Source: Neodiprion pinetum (Eukaryota; Arthropoda; Insecta; Hymenoptera; Diprionidae). From it: a DNA stretch of 64,000 bases. Within the stretch, counting starts at the first letter, position 1; every line of letters starts with the position of its first letter. Shown piece after piece: positions 61,161-64,000 of this stretch. Location: positions 24,830,470 through 24,894,469 of the forward strand of contig NC_060238.1 in NCBI RefSeq assembly GCF_021155775.2. The letters are read 5' to 3'. The position numbers were made by a program, and so were the translations under genes. The notes under the pieces are model-generated. The model was not told the origin of the DNA and made no database searches. It saw nothing but the letters and a program-made list of their open reading frames with translations.

Positions 61161-63631
61161 GTTTTTAAACTACGTCAAATTTAACGAATATATGCGTGAG
61201 TTACTACACGACGTGACACGCGGCTGTTGATACCGTAACATCAACGGGTGATCAGCACGTTATCATACCTCAAATGTCGTTTCAAAAACATCGTGCCTCA
61301 GAATTCGAAATCAAAAACAAACGAGAACATGTCTCTGACTTTGACCCGACAACACCGTACCTCGTGTTATGATTTTGTTTAAGAAATTTTCAACGCCTTT
61401 GACGCTGACGTTGAAATGTTATCGTTGAAGAAACACAAGCGATGGTAAAAGATCAAGATTCAGTTACACGCCGAAAAATGTTATTTACTCCGAGGAGATT
61501 CGAACAAATTCTTAGCGCGTCCTTTTATACCGTAGATTCGCAAATCCGGTGGCGGCTGACGGTTGGAATGGGATTCGAAACGCTAGCGTCGATTCGAATG
61601 AATGTCCTCAGATCTCCAACAGCGAAATAGTGGGTGATGAGGATTGCCTGTATCTGAACGTCTACACGCCGCAGGTGATTATGGATTGGGAACAATCTGA
61701 CGCACTCCTTCAAACGATCGAATTATATCATATAAGCAAATTCGATACACGAGGTTGTTGACTTTGACGAGATGATCGTGCGTTCAGCTTTCCAGAAAGG
61801 CTACCTCGCCGCTACTTCCGGTGATGGTGTTCATTTACGGAGGAGCATTCGACAGCGGAAACGCCGATTCGTCGAAATACGGCCCGGAATACCTCCTCGA
61901 CAAAGACGTGATTCTCGTAACCATCAGCTATCGTGTAGGATTATTGGGATTTTTGAGCACCGGTGACAAGGTGGCTTCGGGAAATTGGGGCTTGAAGGAT
62001 CAGGTCCTCGGCCTGAAATGGGTACAGAGTAACATCGAGTACTTTGGCGGTGATCCTGATCAGGTGACGCTGTTCGGACAAAGCGCAGGCGCGGCTTCGG
62101 TTCATCTTCTGACAATGTCAAACCTCACGATTGGTAAGAAGAACAAGTTCGGTCGACATTCGAAAACGAAATGTGCTTCCGGTGCGGTTTCTCTTTCGTG
62201 TAACGTGTCTGCAGTCAAATCCTTCGCGATGAAGTCTGCTTTACCGTATTCCGAAGTGCATCAAATTTCCACCGATATCGAATCAGCTGTTTTCTGTTTT
62301 CGCAGGACTCTTCCACAGATACATAACGGAAAGTGGATCCGCCCTTGCGGCATGGGCTTACAAACCTAGCGGCCCTTATGCCGACCGAGCATTTGAGCTT
62401 GGCAAATATGTTGGCTGTTCCAATACATCGACGGATTCTCTGATTGAATGTTTGCGGACAGTTGATGTTTCGGACATGGTAGGTTCTTATCCGGAATTCA
62501 ATCATCACGAATGGTTTCAGACAATCGTTTGGGGTCCAACTGATGAGCCAAATATTAAAGATGCCGTCCTCACTGACAGCCCCCAGAATATAATTCGCAA
62601 TGGCTTGGTTCACGATTTGCCTTGGATTTCAGGTGCTTGTCAAGATGGCGGATTACTTATGACTGTAGGTAAGTTTACGTAGCTAACAAATAATCGTTTG
62701 GATCTCACAGCTGTTTTTGAAAACTTTCAATACCTAAATTTGACCACGAACGGATAACTTACGGATACAATCTGCTTACTGCTCCGTATTTCAATCCATT
62801 ATCAAACTTTTTTTTACACTGCTATCAGACACGTATGAAAATGAGACACTGCTTGATGACTTTGTGGCAAACTTTGACCGCATTTTACCTGCTCTGTTGA
62901 GTTGGAACTATTTACCGGATTCGGGAGCCGCTTGGATTGAACCCATCAAGTCACACTACTTCAATGATTTCGAAGCAGATAAAAACGAGGTGAGAGTCAC
63001 GGATATTTCAATCGCAACAAAGTTTCCAAGAGCAACAAATTATAATTCCGTTATTTGGCAGATACGCGATAATCTGACAGTCCTCGTGACTGACGTTTAC
63101 TTTTTGTATCCGACCTACGACGCACTCCGACAGCAGTTTTCAACGTCGGTGAATCCACAATATTTTTACATCTTCGATTACCGCGGCGTATTGAGCTATA
63201 CGTACCAGTTAACCGGCAATACAGTGGACTACGGCGTGACGCACGGTGATGACTTGGTGTACCTGTTTCCAAATTCGGAATTATTTTCTAGTCTCAACGA
63301 AACTCGAAGTGAGAAAGATTACGAAATGGTAAACATTATGGTGGAATTGTGGACGTCTTTCGCTATCGAGGGGTAAGCTGATTTCCTTATCAAACATGGG
63401 AATGGACCTGTTATTGGCAGTCATTTCGAAACCTCGACTCAAAAACATGTTTCCAGGAAACCCACGACTCCAGCGATGGGCATCTGCGAGAAGTGGAAAC
63501 CGTATTCAATCGGGAAGGACAACGACCTTCGCATCGGAAATTATTCCAAGCTCACACTTGCCGTTGAATATTCCTATTTAAAAGAACGTCTACAGTTTTG
63601 GGATGACTTGATAGCTAACGTGCCATTGTAA
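60943..63631 (+). CDS. Carboxylesterase (type B, insect COE family), 566 aa, seven coding exons
   Basis: Coding exons are 60943-61160, 61536-61674, 61800-62133, 62306-62668, 62829-62989, 63062-63372 and 63457-63631; phases agree throughout and the sum is 1701 nt. The family hydrolyses carboxylic esters (lipids, hormones, pheromones, xenobiotics). Motifs: a short hydrophobic N-terminus (CLFLALLV), FLGIPYAQPPIGNLRF, EDCLYLNVYTP (disulfide Cys96-Cys110), oxyanion loop YGGAF (133-136), nucleophile elbow GQSAG (Ser214) and GVTHGDDL (His466). The expected acid motif reads CQDGG at 342-346, so the usual Glu is Gly345 and the nearest acid is Asp344. Length is normal for the family. It resembles hymenopteran venom carboxylesterase-6 or E4-type enzymes, but the subfamily and substrate are not readable here. 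It is convergent with the gene at the right edge. Confidence 0.93.
61536..61674 (+). CDS. Esterase coding exon 2
   Basis: Residues 74-119, from FANPVAADGWNG to EDCLYLNVYTPQ, with the conserved N-terminal disulfide pair Cys96 and Cys110. The acceptor is ACCGTAG and the donor is CAG|GTGATT, phase 0. Confidence 0.9.
61800..62133 (+). CDS. Esterase coding exon 3 (catalytic serine)
   Basis: Residues 120-230, containing VMVFIYGGAF (oxyanion loop), SYRVGLLGFLSTGD, GNWGLKDQ and the elbow GQSAG with Ser214. The frame requires the downstream AG of a CAGAAAG tandem acceptor: the upstream AG, 4 nt earlier, would shift the frame. The donor is G|GTAAGA, phase 1. Confidence 0.9.
62306..62668 (+). CDS. Esterase coding exon 4 (region of the acid residue)
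   Basis: From the split Gly231 to Val351: LFHRYITESGSAL, a Cys268-Cys279 pair typical of the family's second disulfide, then WGPTDEP and PWISGACQDGG, where the catalytic acid is normally found. The acceptor is TTTTCGCAG and the donor is G|GTAAGT. Confidence 0.9.
62829..62989 (+). CDS. Esterase coding exon 5
   Basis: From the split Asp352 to Glu405. The acceptor is CTGCTATCAG and the donor is GAG|GTGAGA. The next intron is only 72 nt and has no in-frame stop, so the boundary at 62989 rests on splice-site quality and on the compact fit to the family alignment. Confidence 0.75.
63062..63372 (+). CDS. Esterase coding exon 6 (catalytic histidine)
   Basis: Residues 406-508, including VTDVYFLYPTYDAL, the beta strand around YFYIFDYRG, and GVTHGDDLVYLF with His466. 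It ends in WTSFAIEG with donor GG|GTAAGC, phase 2. Confidence 0.88.
63457..63631 (+). CDS. Esterase last coding exon and stop
   Basis: Residues 510-566 from KPTTPAMGICEKWKPY to the C-terminus, TAA stop at 63629-63631. The acceptor is TGTTTCCAG. There is no C-terminal KDEL-like signal, which argues against ER retention. Confidence 0.9.
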
Positions 63632-63712
63632 TCGATAAGCTGCGTTTCTCCGGTCCATTACCAGCACATCCGAGTTCGATTGCTTCACATTTACACGTTT
63701 GTTGTATTTTAC

Positions 63713-63744
63713 TTTAATCGTCAAGGGGTGTGAATCACTTTAAT
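63713..63744 (-). terminator. Candidate polyadenylation signals of the right-edge gene
   Basis: Two ATTAAA variants are read on the minus strand, about 80 and 105 nt after the stop at 63822. No AATAAA is present on that strand here. If used, the transcript would overlap the esterase 3' UTR. Confidence 0.35.
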
Positions 63745-63788
63745 GTAAATAGTGTTGATGATACGGGTTACCATCGTAGTAATGAATG

Positions 63789-63794
63789 AATAAA
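63789..63794 (+). terminator. Polyadenylation signal of the esterase
   Basis: AATAAA lies 158 nt after the stop codon, a usual 3' UTR length for a compact insect gene. It is the only AATAAA on this strand between the stop codon and the right-edge gene. Confidence 0.7.
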
Positions 63795-63821
63795 ATCCTA
63801 TTACACAACACTGTTTGGTTC

Positions 63822-64000
63822 TCAATCGGAAGAACAAGTTGATTTATCCTTTTTTCCTTCATAGCTCAACAATTTTCTCATCAATCTATTACTGATATGA
63901 AGAAAGATGTCCTGAGCGACCATCAACGTCCGTTCCAAAACTTCCGGATCTTGAAATATGTTTCCGCGAATTTCTCGATATATCTTTTGGGTTCGATGAG
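63822..64000 (-). CDS. C-terminal end of an unidentified convergent gene (partial)
   Basis: A minus-strand frame is open from the right edge to TGA at 63822-63824, giving 58 codons. The visible product includes IYREIRGNIFQDPEVLE and ISNRLMRKLL, then a Lys/Ser-rich tail. Its composition looks like a helical protein end rather than repeat translation, but I do not recognise a family. Two ATTAAA-type signals (minus strand) occur at 63739-63744 and 63713-63718, inside the esterase 3' UTR. It could be chance, although 58 open codons ending just past a neighbour's 3' end argue for a gene. Confidence 0.5.
   Translation of the reverse strand, partial: HRTQKIYREIRGNIFQDPEVLERTLMVAQDIFLHISNRLMRKLLSYEGKKDKSTCSSD

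Noticed and set aside
61442..61535. Open frame in esterase intron 1 as an alternative exon
   Set aside because: It lies upstream of the acceptor at 61535 and does not resemble any esterase segment; the 61160-61536 join gives the conserved NLRFANP.

Overview
This window is eukaryotic, most likely insect nuclear DNA. A hymenopteran such as a sawfly or parasitoid wasp is my best guess, but the sequence does not prove it. The reasons are genes split by GT-AG introns, long gene-poor tracts full of microsatellites, many short inverted-repeat (MITE-like) elements, no CpG depletion, and an insect-type carboxylesterase. I see no operons, prokaryotic genes, CRISPR arrays, rRNA, or convincing tRNA genes.

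Left part (about 1-25,800), minus strand: four consecutive internal exons of one large immunoglobulin-superfamily gene (25430-25805, 24726-24961, 16134-16475, 2579-2701). Reading phases agree at every junction (2, 1, 1). The exons give a Thr-rich linker with a basic cluster, one complete N-terminal Ig domain, a second Ig domain and the start of a third. Both ends of the gene are missing: the signal-peptide exon lies upstream (above 25,805 or outside), and the rest of Ig3 and any membrane anchor lie left of position 1. The introns (0.5, 8.3 and 13.4 kb) hold several MITEs and candidate enhancer motif clusters.

Middle part (about 25,800-60,930): roughly 35 kb with no coding exon I can defend. 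It holds microsatellites, homopolymer runs, a long GAA tract, pairs of dispersed repeats, and one striking promoter-like block at 39,359-39,660 with two NRF-1/ewg palindromes, a CRE and DRE-type motifs. That block could be the promoter of the Ig gene, of an unseen gene, or of a non-coding RNA.

Right part (60,931-64,000): a compact plus-strand carboxylesterase gene with seven coding exons (566 aa, start 60943, stop 63631). Nucleophile Ser214 and His466 are present, but the expected catalytic Glu appears to be Gly. Its polyadenylation signal (63789) lies 28 bp from the stop codon of a convergent minus-strand gene whose last 58 codons enter the window from the right edge.

The two main genes look functionally unrelated: a neuronal or adhesion-type cell-surface receptor and a secreted or microsomal esterase. 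I found no evidence of a new multi-gene system. The most checkable oddities are the altered esterase triad, the promoter-like block, and the set of related inverted-repeat elements.
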